DNA of 64,000 nt from Globodera rostochiensis (Eukaryota; Nematoda; Chromadorea; Rhabditida; Heteroderidae): the NCBI GenBank assembly GCA_018350325.1, contig JAEVLN010000003.1, forward strand, positions 2,031,214-2,095,213. The letters are read 5' to 3'. The notes below the pieces were generated by a model, which had not been told where the DNA came from, searched no databases, and saw nothing but the letters and a program-made list of their open reading frames with translations. Both the position numbers and the translations under genes were made by a program. Shown here piece by piece: positions 13,001-24,636 of this stretch (its first letter is position 1; the number at the start of each line of letters is the position of its first letter).

Positions 13001-16000
13001 TTTTTTATTACCCTCCAGTTCGGCGTCGTCGTCGTTGTAGTACTCATGCAGGGGTTTCTTCCGAGGCCTCTGAAACAATCTTCCGCCATAATTGTTGGAT
13101 GATTGGCCCTGCACGGCTTTCGCCTGTCGGGCGGCCAGCTGAGCGTGCAGCTGATCCGCCCCCAAATCCGCAATGCGCACTTTACGTCTCCTCCCCAACG
13201 CCAAATGGCGTCGTTCCGCAAATGCTTTCAGCTCTTTCTGGACCCACTCAAATTGACACACAGACAACATTTCAGCACGTTCCCTTTCCCCCCTCCGTTG
13301 ATCACTTTCTTCGGCATCGAACAGTTCAATGACCGCCGACTGAGCCCCGGAAAATGCAGGACGGCATCGTTGCAACGACAATTTTCGTAAATTGGCGCCT
13401 CGACGAAGAAGGCCCAAAGGCCCTCTTCTGCTGAGTGAAAAATGATCGCCAATCGTTGAACATTCGTTGGCGACGAATGCCAAATTGGTCGCTGTTTTGG
13501 AACGGCCCATCTGAAACTGTTCCAGCGAGGCTTTGTGCTGAGTCAGCAGGAGGTTATTACGCGACTGGGACTTGCTTCTGCTTAGGGTAAAGCGCCTCTT
13601 TTGCGGTTGTTCTCCACCCGGAGACCATTCACTTTTGGTAATGGCCCTCAAATTCATCTTATCGCTGTTGTTGCTGCTGTTGGTATTGTGCCCGGCGATT
13701 TGCGCGTAAATGTTGTTGTTGTTGTTTCTGATGCTGTTGTTCTGCTGCTGTTGGTGCCGATCCCTCTTCAGCACTTCGCTCTCCTCCTCCCCACCCCGGA
13801 ACGCAAGTCGCAACTCTTTGCGCGTTGTCGTCGGCGTTGTCCGGTGTGTGGTCCTTTTCCTCGCCGTGTTCTCCTTCTCCTCCACCACCCTTTTCCGCTC
13901 TCTCGCCCCGTCATGTTGGTCATCTCCGAACCTTTCTTCACCGTCAGCGTCGTCTCTGTTGACTTGCACGGTCTTGTTCACTGGCCTCACCTTACTGCTG
14001 GCGTATTTGATCCCCTGGCGAGGAGCAGGTCTCAGCTGGGGCTGGAACATCGGCGCTCTTCTTCTCTCAATGTCTCCGACGACATCGACACGTACCCCCT
14101 CCGATGTTCGTAACAATTTTGATGGCGCATTCTGTTCGCTTATCCGAGTAATGTTTGGTGGTGGTGGTGGTGGTTGGATTTGTCTAATCCGAGAGGGGCA
14201 GGCCAAATCTGACGGCATATTTCTTGAGGGCCGACTGGCATTCTGTTGGTCATGAATGTCTTCTGCTGTTGGCTTCGTATTTATGGTTCTTTCCACATTA
14301 TTTTCGTCACTGTCTGTCGCCACGATTTCGTTCTGTCTCACAAACTGTCGCCTCCTCAATTGCTGTTGTCCTTTCACTTCCGACGTTTTTCGCCTGCTGA
14401 TCTCGTCCGTCCCACTCTCTTTCCGTTTCCCAGTGAGCTGTGCACTTGCGGGACCGTTCACCGAGGGCGTAATTGAGTACCGGTAACGAAGTGCCGAAGG
14501 ATGAGGCGAAGACGGGTGGGAACTGTGCACGACGGCACGGCCCCTAAGCAGTGGTTGACGGTGCCGTTCCACGAATGGAAGTGCCGATTTGGTGGGACGC
14601 CTCTCGGGGGAACGATGCTCCATGAGAACATACATTTGAAGGAATAAAAAAGAAGCAAATGGATCGGAAGAATAAGCTCTCTCAATTGGAGGAATGCATT
14701 AGCACCTTGGACTGCAGAGATCTGTAAGATCCGCCGGGGGGGGGGGGAGGGATTTGTCGGGCAGAAAATGGGGGAAAATGAAATTGGAGAAGAAATGTAT
14801 TCGGGGGATTGGAATTGATCGAAAGGCTATGAGAATGTGGGAGGAAAAGGAACAGAGTGAAAAATGGAAGGAAAGAAACTGACGGCAGACAGAAGTGCCC
14901 CCCCCCCACTGATTATAATGCAAAAGTGCGTCATTTGGCATCGGCCTTTGCCAAGTGAAAGTAAATGAAGAAGATGAATGAATGAACGAACGATGGCGGG
15001 GGGGGGGGGAATCGGAAGGAATTGTGAAAGCCAAAAGGGGGGGGGCATCGTCCAGTGAATGGCGGGGTTAGGGCTTCTGCGACTCATCCATTGGCCAGAG
15101 TCGTCCATAAAGTTGTTGGATTGTATTTTTTTAACCTTTCCAAAGAGTTTTTCTGACAAAAACAACGCATTGTAACATTTTCCAGGGAAAAGTCAGTCTT
15201 TTCGCGAACAAACTTCTCTGTCTGCTCCATCAAATCATCTTCACCAGCTGATGGAAGTGATTGATTACGCTGTTTTGTTTTCCCAATTCTCATTACACAA
15301 TTTCTCTTTTTGTGTCTTCAGACGTCAGATAAGATTAAAATAAAGGAATGTGTAAATAAATACGGTCGGAAAAGCAGAAGAGCTTGATGGAATGAATGGA
15401 CAAGGTCACCCACCCAACGGTTTCGACCGAAGAAGAGCAGCCGGTGGGTTCGGGGAGGGAATAAACAACGAATAAAATTATGAAAGATGGGAGAATTTTG
15501 GACGGATCTTATCTCGACTCGTGAAAAGAAACATTAATCGGATTTATGAAACTTAAGTGGGGGAGAGAGGAAAACCCCGTGGGTGTCATCCCATCCCCCG
15601 CATCCATCCCCCATGTGTTTGGGGGAGTGACGGGCAGGGGGGGGGGGAGGGCATCTTCCAGCAACTGCTGCCCTCTTAAACTATGCTCCTCCCAATGCAA
15701 TTGACCATTCGGATTCCCTTTGCTCAAGGCAAAGGCGCGTCCTCCTCCCTCCTCACCAGCACTGTTGACACCACCACCAGCTGGGCGGGGGGGGGGGTAG
15801 GGGGTAAGCCGGTGAGGGATTGCAGGGACAGAAGAGGAGAGAGAGAGAGGGAGAGAGGGGCATAGATAAAGCAAGAGTACAAACAGAGGAAAAGTGGGGA
15901 GAGGGGGGGGGGAAAGAGTGCGCGGACAACGACGACGAATTCATCGCCCCTTAAGGGAAATGGGGAGACTTTGAGGAAAGCGCCCAAGGGAAAAGGACAA

Positions 16001-19000
16001 AGCTGTTGGACGAAATTGACACATTTGTTAATGGCATTTTCGGCTAGCGAAGAAATGGAATTGAATTGGTGGCTCCCTCCACAAAACGGATGCTGCTGAC
16101 CACAGCGACCGACGAAAGGTTGTGGCGCTCTGCTGGCGGAGGAATGCAAATTTGGGATGAGAGAAAAGAGTCGACACGGACAGAAATTGGCGGGAAGAGG
16201 AGAAAACGTGAACAAATTGTGTGGGGGGGGCAGCTGATTTGAAGGTTACTCGATTTGCATTTATTAAGAAATTTTAAAATTTCTTATTATGTACCTAATC
16301 GTATTTTTACACAGATTAATTTAACGCCTCTAATTGTGATGGAATTTTGGCCAGCGCGCGACGCGTCTTTCGGCACGTCATTACAAATTACTCAAACAGA
16401 TTTTTGCAAAAATAGCAGCATAAATTCACTCAAAAGGCGCCGACAGAAAGCGCGCACAGCCTTCCCCCCCCCCCTCCCCCCGCGCACAGCCTTTTCCCCC
16501 CCCCCCCACACATTTTCCCCTTGGGGGTGAGAGGACGGAACTGGAAAGAAATCGGAAAGTGCTGCGTTCGCCCACCCCCGTCCGTTTCCCTGTTTTGACC
16601 TTTCAAATTTGTTTTGAGATGGAAAGAGAGAAAAAATGTAAATGGATGAAGGAATGAAGATGAAAGTGATGGACGATGCTCTCACTCACAATTTGGGCTC
16701 AGAGAGAGCGAATGGAAGTGACGACGGTCCCCCACAACGGAGTGAACTGACAAGAAAGTGGAAGAGATGTGAGGGGGGGGGGGGGGATGGGGGGGGGGAT
16801 GGGAAGAATGGGGGTGGAATAATTGCAAGGGAAGGAAAACAGGCGGACGGTCGGAAGACTTCCAAAATCCCCCTCTTTATTAAATCCGATCTGAATCATT
16901 CAATGGATATCCAAAGAATACAGGTTGAGTGATTTGAGCTTGAAAAGAAATTTGAAAAATATTTTGAGATTAATTAATAGAGAAAATGGGAATAAACAAA
17001 ACAACATCACCAAATTGGGGGGCTGTGGAATGCGATTAAAAGTGTTGATGAGAAAGGGAGTCGATTGGGACGGGGCGTACTTTATTTTAGAGCGAGTGAC
17101 TGACATGGGCAATGAATGGAATGAATGTGCTGTGATGAATGAGTCGGTATTTAACAGCAAAAAAGCAATTGGAAGTCAGTCGGAACTCGGTTAGGGATTC
17201 GGACAGTGAGAGGATGGGAAGCATTGGAAGGTGTGGCGGCGGTTGAGTGGACGGACAATTGCTGGGGGGGGGGGGGAAAGATTGGAGATGAATGGCGGAG
17301 GAGGGAGGGGAGCTAATTGCACTGGCGGCTGAATGGACAGAGAGTGAACGACACGACGTTGATGGAATGGATCGTGTGCCGAAATGATGGGCTTTTTATT
17401 AGAAGATTTGTTTGGACGTCGTCCGTTGTTTCCTTCTCCAATGACTTTATGCCCTTCCTTCCGAATGTTCCAAAACCATTCGTAAAGTGTGGAGATGAAG
17501 CACCCCCCGCCCTCCCATTCAGTCTGTTCAATAATAAAAGGGGGGGGGGCATTCGATCGGCCCCCAAAAGAGTGATGGAAACGGCAAGGCGATCATCAAA
17601 CATGCGAAATTCCTCACTTTCATCCATAAACATTCCGACTATTTTTTAATCTTCATTTCAGTCGGTTCATATTTCATTTCCTCCCTCCCTATGAACAACA
17701 AAAAAGAATAGGAACAAAATGTTGCTGAACGTGTTGGCAATGTGAGTGAGTGAGTGTATTACTACAATCCAGCAGAAGAGAGAATAAAGAATTGAGTGCC
17801 TTTTGTTACTTTCTCTCTGTAAAATGCGCATTGCGAATTCCAATCCCGAACATTCGGCCAATGGAATTGGACTGTTTTGTTTACCCCACCTGAAGGGACT
17901 GGAGAACCTGTTGGATCTTCCGCGAAACACGCGTCGTTTTTACCGCTAAAAAGCAAAAGGATGACACATACATATTTAAAAAGGCGGATAAAACCGTTTT
18001 GATCAGGTTGGCATATTATATGTATTTATAACAACATTTCCCCGGGGGGGATTCCCCTTACGTATGTTCGTATTTGCGTAGTCCTGTGGGGCATTTGACG
18101 ACCCGCCGAGGCCGGAGTCGTTGGTCGAGTTGACGTACACCGCAGTTCCGTTGTCGACTTCATCTTCTTCTTCGTCATCGGTTGTTGGAGGTAACGGAGG
18201 CAGCGGTCTGTCCTCAAGGACCAGCACCTGAGGGGGAATCGGTTTTAAAAAGGGACGTTCGCCCAATTGCTTCGGCACCGAAGTTCGGTTGACCATTTGG
18301 TGAGGAGTTTCAGTTGCCGAATTGCTGCTTTTTTCTTTTGATCTCATCGGCCAACTTTCGCTGTCGCTTCTTCCGCCCGTCCGTTCTGTCCGAACGTTTC
18401 CATTGCCTTCTCCGCCTCCTTTCTGTCCAGCCTTTGGCGGCTCCCCGTCTTTGCCACATGCCGAAGAGCCCGCAGACCCAACAAACGAATTGTCCAATTC
18501 GCGCACTAATCGCTGAAACTTTCACACAAATGCTAATGACCCTTTTTGAATTATATATTCCCTCCATTTCAAGTCGTCTCACCTTTTCATCGCTTCGGTC
18601 TCCTCCATTTTGCACCTTCCGTTGCCCCCCTCTCCCACTCGAAATTCCCTCCTCTTCAACCGTTTCTCTGTCCATCGCTTTCTTTTTGTCCTCCTCCTTC
18701 TCCTCCTCGTCGTCGTCGTCTTCAGAACTGCTATCTGAAAAAGCATCATGGATTATGGGTGGAAATGCTACACATTTATGCCCTGACATTATTACACCGT
18801 CCCAATTTTGTATTGGAAAACTCTTACAAATTGAAACATAAGCATTTTGTCGTAATGTCTCCACAACAATTTGTTCATTCATTTAAGCCGTTAATTTTGA
18901 AAATAAAGCTGAGTTAGTCTCATTGCTGCTGTGAATCGCCAATATACTCAAATGCATCAAAAAATGATGGAAAAGCGAGAAAAGGGCGCGAATTTGACAG

Positions 19001-22000
19001 TTTATTGCTTTATTGTCCCGGGGGAGTGGGAAAATTGGATTCAATTGGCCATCGGAGGGGGGGGGGAGGGGAGAGTCAATAAAAGACGGAGTGACCATTC
19101 GCCGCCAACGACGAATCCCCCCCCCCCAGACGCCGCTTTTCCTTTCCTTTCCCTTCACATCGTTTGGCCATTGCCCAGCAGTGCGGGAAGGGAAAGAGCA
19201 AAAAGAAAAAATGGGAGGAAGGGAATAGCCGTGAAAACGGCGACGAAGGCAGGGCGGGCGGGATGGAGTAAGGCGCCAGATGCTCATTTATGCACGAAGA
19301 TGGGGGGGGCACTTGAAGTGTGAGGGGAGGGGGAGGGGGGAGGGGGGGGGGAGGAGGGGGAGGGGGGGGGGGAGGAGGGGAGGGGAGGGGGAGGGGGGGG
19401 GAGGGGGAGGGGGGGGGAGGAGGGGGAGGGGGGGGGGGAGGAGGGGGAGGGGAGGGGGAGGGGGGGGGGAGGGGGAGGGGGGGGGAGGAGGGGGGGGGGG
19501 GGGGGAGGAGGGGGAGGGGAGGGGGAGGGGGGGGGGAGGGGGAGGGGGGGGGGGGAGGGGGAGGGGAGGGGGAGGGGGGAGAGGGGGAGGGAAAGATCAG
19601 AGGACCAGACAGAGAAGAGAGGTGTAAAAAAGACGATCAGACAACGAAAGGAAGGAAAAAAAAACATTCGGTGGTTGATTTAAAACGGAAAGAAATTGTT
19701 TCTTTTTGGTGAAAGCCATAGAATGAGTGGGCATTTACTGCAAAACGAATTAAGGTGTAAAGTTAGAGGAAAACAGTGTGATCGTTGATCAGCAAACGCA
19801 TCGGCTGGGATCAAATCAGAATGATAAATTGTGGGGGGGGGGACTCTGTTCACAGCTCACATCCCCCCCCCCCCCCCTCCTCCCCCAATCCACCGCCACT
19901 CATTCAATAATCCCTTCCCCTCAATTCCCAGTCTCCGATTGTTCGAGCAAGCTCCCCAATTCTGACCGTCGTCATCAACAACGACGAGACCATTAGAAGG
20001 CCATTCTGAAGAAAGGGTTGGGGTGGGGAGTGGGGGGTGTGTACGGGAAGTGGACAGCAAACAGAGGAGGGGGGAAATTGGGGGAGGGAAAGGGAAGCAC
20101 CCGCCGAAAGGACGGGGCGTAGTGACCGCGGGACTAAAGGGGCCGGGGGTCTCGCGTTGAGTGTCCTTCTCAAATTTCACCGGCGGATTGTGCAGCTCCA
20201 ACTAAACAGCACCAAAAAAAAAAGAGATCGGTTTGCACATTTAATGGTACTATTGGTACCTGTTTTTTATTACCGTGGGTAAAAGGAGAATAAAAACGCT
20301 CGGGAAAGGAGGCGGGTGACAGTCAAAATATGCTGCTGAACGCAAAAGAAAGAAGCCAAGTGAAAGAAGATGAAGTTGGTCAGATAGAAGAAAAGAATCT
20401 GAATGTGCAAGAAAATAAACTCTGTGGAAGGAAGGAATGGATTCAACCACATGGACCAACCGTGGGGAGAGGAGATGATCATCGACTTTTATGCAACCGA
20501 CGGAACAGGCAAAAGTGAATAGCATGGCTTATCAAGGTCATGTTTGACTAATGCTAACTTCGGGAATGTTCCTTCTCGACTAAACGAACACATAAATTCA
20601 GCGTCAACATTCACTCGCCAAAACATCGATTACTTATTTGTTATGGCTGCTGGGAATGGGGGGGGGGATTGGAGTAACATCGAAGGGGAGGGGGACACAA
20701 TTATGCCCCGGATCACCTGAACAAAATAGGGAATAAATAATGGGACAATGGAAGTTTAGGGTTGGACCAAATCGGAGGGAGGCAGTAAATTGTGAGAAGG
20801 GGAAGGAAAGAAGAGAATGAATGAATGGGAGGAAGGGCAAATGGGATGGGGGGGGGGATGGGGTAGTGGGGGGGGGGTATTGGGGGGGGGGGGTGGGGGG
20901 GGGGGTGACGAACCGGAAAGAGTACAAACCGGTGAATGATGGGGGGAGGGGCGAGATCAACACCCACCCAACAACTTTTTTTCGCCCGTCTTGACACGAT
21001 ACGATGTTTAGGAGAAAACAAATGTCTTGATCAGAAAGAGGGCCAAGGGGTTAAATTCGATTGGAGAGAGAAAAGAGAGGGAAAGGGCGGCAAAGGACAA
21101 ATCGAAAATGGGGGGGGGGGAAAGTTGCACTCATTGAATAATTTAGGCATTTTTAAAAAACCGTTTCGAACGCAACGGATGAAATTGACTCGTAAAATTA
21201 ACGATTAAATACGATTTTAATGAAGGGCGGGTAGGCCAACCAAAGAAAAGAATCTCAAGATAAGATAAGGTACAGTTTTTATCCAGTCTGGCTTTTTTTA
21301 TAATTTTTGAAATGAACAATTAATTCCATTTTTCTCGAAAGTCTCAACTTTTTACCTGCCGAACCCCCGCCCTCCTCCACCATTTTGCTGTTGTTTTGCG
21401 CTGCCGCACAACTGACACGCGAAGTGTGCCGTCGGAGAATGGGCTGAAAGCGGCTTTTGCCAATCGCTTTCTTCGCCCCTCCCCCGTGGCCCCATTCGGA
21501 CAGCGCTTGGTGAACGGCCTCCTGCCGAATTTCTGAAAAAAGCCCAAAAACATTGAAATTGGCTGAAAATTTTGACATTTTTCTTTGGGGAAATACGAAG
21601 AAAAAGCGCCGAACATTTTTGTGACATTTGCAATGGTTTAGCGTTTTCTGTCCCATTGGCCACCCAACACAAAAAGGCCTCGAGAGAAAAAGGAATAATT
21701 TTCATTAAATTAAAAAGTTTCGGACCAATTTCCTTAACAAAAAATGGTAATTTTTGTGTAAAAATCAGCAATAACATTTTTTCAGACGATTGTCCAAATC
21801 CAACGTCAAAATAATCTTTTGGCTATATTTTGGACAACAAATATAGCACAAACCAGAGTGATATCTGAGTTGATCTCGTGCACCCCGACGGTGTTTTTTC
21901 CTCTCAGAAGTGACAACGTCCCGGACATTCGCTGTAAATTCTTTTTTAGAGAGGGGATACTATTCAAAAAATGTTGAGGCTTCGCTAACAGAAAAAAAAA

Positions 22001-22386
22001 AATTCTATAAATTGGCTTTTTTGCTAATTATTTTGCTTTTTTGGCAATTTAAAGGGGTCCTGCCTGCTTTAATAGCGCAAAAAAATGGATTTTTCCCAAT
22101 ATTTTGGCCTCACCCCTACCCCCAAATTGGTCTTTGTCTTCATTAACCTTCACTCTCCGCCGTTGGCGTCGTTTCATCGTTTTGTTGTTGCTCCAAAAAG
22201 GGCTTAAGCAGAAGTCGTCTTCGCTTGTCGTAACCCTTTTCCGTTAAGTCGCCTATGAATTTTTTTTAATGCAAAATTCCTATAAAAAACAATTAAAAAA
22301 CCTTCTGAGAGCTCCAAATCCAATTGTGCCAACTTTATTCGTATTTCATCGGGCAATTTGCACACATCCACCTCCAGAGAGGGCAT
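7026..22386 (-). CDS. dip-2: DIP2 (disco-interacting protein 2), complete 27-exon gene
   Basis: Exons, 5' to 3': 22302-22386, 22148-22252, 21356-21532, 18583-18734, 18062-18512, 17890-17945, 13012-13069, 12731-12952, 12498-12683, 12371-12454, 12019-12305, 11830-11967, 11688-11757, 10784-11040, 10448-10738, 10084-10401, 9790-10026, 9292-9741, 9076-9171, 8732-8953, 8514-8686, 8262-8453, 7923-8211, 7807-7843, 7556-7750, 7326-7449, 7026-7278. They total 5,205 nt (1,734 residues). The N-terminus is a DMAP1-binding domain (LPDEIRIKLAQLDLELSEG, DLTEKGYDKRRRLLL). Two AMP-binding/FAAL-type domains follow: the first about residues 380-1000 (ALVFPNSEP, VPYSLMKVNP, GANPWS, STSGRGVLSM), the second about 1150-1700 (GDHVALIFPPGLDL, DFAVSTTGQLSG, STSFGCRVNPAIG). 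It ends QLDPIYVAYNM, the conserved DIP2 terminus. The family is tied to fatty-acyl/diacylglycerol metabolism and neuronal morphology. Two introns need GC donors (AAG|GCAATT, GAG|GCGAGT). The disordered region (residues about 90-340) is the least certain. Confidence 0.9.
11064..11646. mobile_element. 583-bp MITE inside a DIP2 intron, ends made of a repeated phrase
   Basis: Flanked by perfect 8-bp repeats GTCGATTG (11056-11063, 11647-11654). The left end starts GGTGACCGGAAAATGCGTCAG; the right end, read inward, starts GGCTCCCGGAAAATGCGTCAG. GAAAATGCGTCAGT is iterated three times on the left and twice on the right. The interior (11310-11415) holds TTAGGC/GCCTAA-type sequence. There is no coding capacity. 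The 8-bp target duplication allows hAT, P or Merlin, but the ends do not match the hAT start. Confidence 0.8.
13012..14635 (-). CDS. dip-2: Candidate alternative first exon of DIP2 (522 novel codons)
   Basis: An ATG-led open frame runs 522 codons from 14635 and passes in frame, without an intron, into DIP2 exon 7 (from 13069: RPRKKPLHEYY...). Translated together with the downstream exons it would give about 1,914 residues and would replace the DMAP1-binding N-terminus. The predicted stretch is polar and basic, with poly-Pro, a block of Asn (NNSIRNNNNNIYAQIAGH) and a more helical C-terminal part (VCQFEWVQKELKAFAERRH). It lies wholly within the 4.8 kb intron 6. Against it: GC-rich DNA also gives 170-180 codon frames on the other strand, and no family similarity is recognised. 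It could also be an unrelated nested gene. Confidence 0.45.
13070..17889. other. DIP2 intron 6 (about 4.8 kb)
   Basis: The 3' third holds the alternative-exon ORF. The rest (14640-17890) shows many G runs of 8-13 on the + strand (C runs on the sense strand), for example at 14731, 14999, 15640, 16770, 17263 and 17538. No other splice-supported exon was found. Confidence 0.6.
18735..21355. other. DIP2 intron 3 (about 2.6 kb)
   Basis: Non-coding. It contains the G-rich minisatellite at 19320-19600 and further G runs at 19830, 20660, 20850 and 20885. Long frames here encode only Gly/Arg/Glu or Pro/Ser and are artefacts. Confidence 0.65.
19320..19600. repeat. GGGGGA/GGAGG minisatellite
   Basis: About 280 bp of almost pure G with A at irregular 5-9 base spacing (GAGGGGGAGGGG units). 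The + strand has G-quadruplex potential throughout. It sits in an intron of DIP2, whose sense strand is therefore C-rich here. Confidence 0.95.
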
Positions 22387-24101
22387 CAAAACACCCAAAT
22401 AAATGAAAATCTGTGATTTGGTGAAGGAATTTGGCAGAAAAGAACCAATATGCCAATTGCTGCTAATACATTATGTCATTTAAAATTAAACTATAAAATA
22501 AAACATTTCAAATTTAAGCAAAATTTAACATTTAAAATTAAACTAAATAAAACATTTCAAATTTAATGACAATTTTAAACAGAGCCCATGACCTACATAA
22601 TTAAATTTAAAAAGAATTAAAATGATGTATAATAATTTCGATGATAAGGAAAAGCCCAAAAGAATGTGTTGAAATTTTCCACATCTCTCAAAATTGAGGG
22701 CATGTAAGGGAAGGCGATATTCGACTATTTGGCTTAGACACTATGAGGGGGTAGCACTGCTGGTGGTGGTGCCCATAGGGGGGGGGGGGGAGCAGCGACC
22801 TTGTGAAGCGATGAATTGTTGGAAGGTTGGTGCAGCTGCGTTTTGTGTGGGGGGGGGGGAGCCCAGCAAATGACGAATCTGTCGAGTCTGTCACCCCCCC
22901 CCCCCCCTCAAATCGATCGATGATCTGCACTTTGGCGGAAGAGAAGGGAAACGGGGGGAATTTGGACAGCCATCGAAAAAGGAAAGGCCGCAATTAACGC
23001 CTCCGCATTCATTCAGCGAGCGCCCTTCAGGGCACAACAAAACGCACTAATCAATTTCAATTAAGCGCACAAAGCGGATTAGCCCGAGGGAAAGTCCAAC
23101 AACCTCTGCTGAAGACTAATAACTTACTAAGGAACCTAATTTGTAAGGAAGAGGAGCAAATGGGTGGAAGTGTCCCACCAACCACACGCATTGATGGAGC
23201 CCGCCGAATGGTCTCAGACACATCGAAAGGGTCAAAGGGACGGGAAATTGGGGGCCGGTGGATAAGGGAGGGGGGGGGGTCATTCTCTCATTCCACCTCT
23301 CTGAGCTTTGGCCTAAAGGAGCGGCCTCCACTTCCACACACTCTCTCCCTCCCTCTGTGTGTGTTCATGGGTCGTTGAGGAGGGAGGGGACACCCCCCCG
23401 GGGGGGGGGGGGGAATGGACAAGGGTTTGGCCGTGGCCGTACGATGTGAGGGGATGAACGGGGGGGGGGGTAGGAAATGATGATGAATGGGAGCAGGCAA
23501 TGAATGCATTGGGCAGCAGCAGCAATGGCCGGACCTCGTCAGTCGTTTCCGATTTTTGTGGTGAGCTTTGTTTGACCTCAACGGCTGAGAGGCGTTCAAA
23601 AAGGCTAAGTATGGGCTACTAAGCCGCCCATCTGAAGATTTGGGCATTTGTTGATGTGAGAAGCGATGATTGGAAATAAAATTCAATTAGGCAAAGACCG
23701 CCGGTGGAAGGACGAGTTGGATGCCGACGACGATTGATTCGCCGAAAAACAAGAGCGATTTTTGGTCAATTTTATTTTGCTTACTGTAGTACAGTAAGAG
23801 ATAGACGAAACCGTAGCCCCCGGCCAGGAGGAATCGAACCCACGACCTTCGACATTCCATTTGCCTCAACGTTTTTAACACCCCCCCCCCCCAAAATCAA
23901 ATTTTCCTTTTATTCCCTCACCAAAATTCTTCGCAGGCCCTTACCTTCATGAATATATTTGTCTACCTCAATTTACAAATTATTCCCTTTTATCCATCAC
24001 GTCACTGTCTCTTCTTCCCGCCCTTTGCTTCTCCCCCTCCCCCCCCCCCCCCCCCCGGCGCCCATTTGGCCATTTCCCCCCGTTCAACTTACCTTACCGA
24101 A
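22387..24101. other. Intergenic between DIP2 and a secreted-protein gene; divergent promoters
   Basis: The DIP2 start (22386, -) and the secreted-protein start (24102, +) point away from each other. The stretch holds an AT-rich block with a near-duplicate of AACATTTAAAATTAAACT around 22480-22560, C/G runs at 22780-22910, 23270 and 23395-23470, and a tRNA-like patch near 23840. No coding exon was recognised. Confidence 0.55.
23760..23880 (-). repeat. Possible tRNA-derived SINE fragment
   Basis: On the minus strand GGGTTCGATTCCTCC matches the pol III box B / T-loop consensus GGTTCGANNCC, and is followed by CTGGCCGGGGGC. I could not fold a full cloverleaf or find a convincing box A. A similar T-loop-like phrase (AGGTTCAATTCCTC) occurs on the minus strand near 55265. 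A tRNA-derived repeat is more likely than a working tRNA. Confidence 0.3.
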
Positions 24102-24636
24102 ATGAAAGTGTCCAATTTGTTCTTTCATAGCCTTATTCTCCTCCCCATAATCATTCCATCAGTTTTTACGGAAGATGCGCAAAATGGCAGCACTTTTGGG
24201 CTCGTCAGTAACGTAAAAGATTTAAAGCTTTTTCTTCTTTTAACGCTTTTCTTCAGCAAAGCTCCTCAGATGCTTTGGCATTGAATGAAGCTGCCGCGAT
24301 TCTTCTGAAAGTGGACAGTGAAAATGGCATAATTGCTGGAGGCGATGCAAACAATTCGACCAACCCGGGGGGAATGGCGATCAAAATTGCCGACGTTTTG
24401 GTCTCATCCATTAAGGCGGTTGGATTTTGGGGGTGGGGAACGAATTGGAGCTAATCATCAGCTGCACACAGATCATTCGCTTTTTTGCTGACATCTGCTC
24501 GAAGGTCACTCATTCTATTGACGAAAACGGCGGAGACAATGTGAAGGCAAATGAAACGACAGAGGCGGCAAAGAATGGAACAACAACAGCCAACTCCCGA
24601 CTTGGGGAGGTCAACGGGACGCCGAGCGAAAGCTGA
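24102..24636 (+). CDS. Small secreted protein, 145 residues, unknown family
   Basis: Three exons (24102-24212, 24257-24418, 24472-24636) total 438 nt. The first encodes a signal peptide (MKVSNLFFHSLILLPIIIP, likely cleaved before TEDAQN). The mature chain has a helical segment ALALNEAAAILLKVDSENG, a Gly/Asn loop with NST, a helical IADVLVSSIKAIIRFFADI, and a polar tail rich in Asn/Thr/Glu that ends in TPSES. Mature protein has a single Cys. No family is recognised. The first donor could also lie nine bases earlier (CTC|GTCAGT), which would remove three residues. In a plant-parasitic nematode such a gene would be screened as an effector candidate, but nothing here shows gland expression. Confidence 0.65.

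Noticed and set aside
13601..14255. Plus-strand ORFs of 170 and 181 codons in DIP2 intron 6
   Set aside because: Opposite-strand shadows of the longer minus-strand ORF.
19280..19712. Gly/Arg/Glu-rich and Pro/Ser-rich ORFs of up to 130 codons
   Set aside because: Produced by the GGGGGA minisatellite in a DIP2 intron.
23687..23881. Short minus-strand ORF across the tRNA-like patch
   Set aside because: Overlaps a repeat; the hydrophobic stretch looks incidental.
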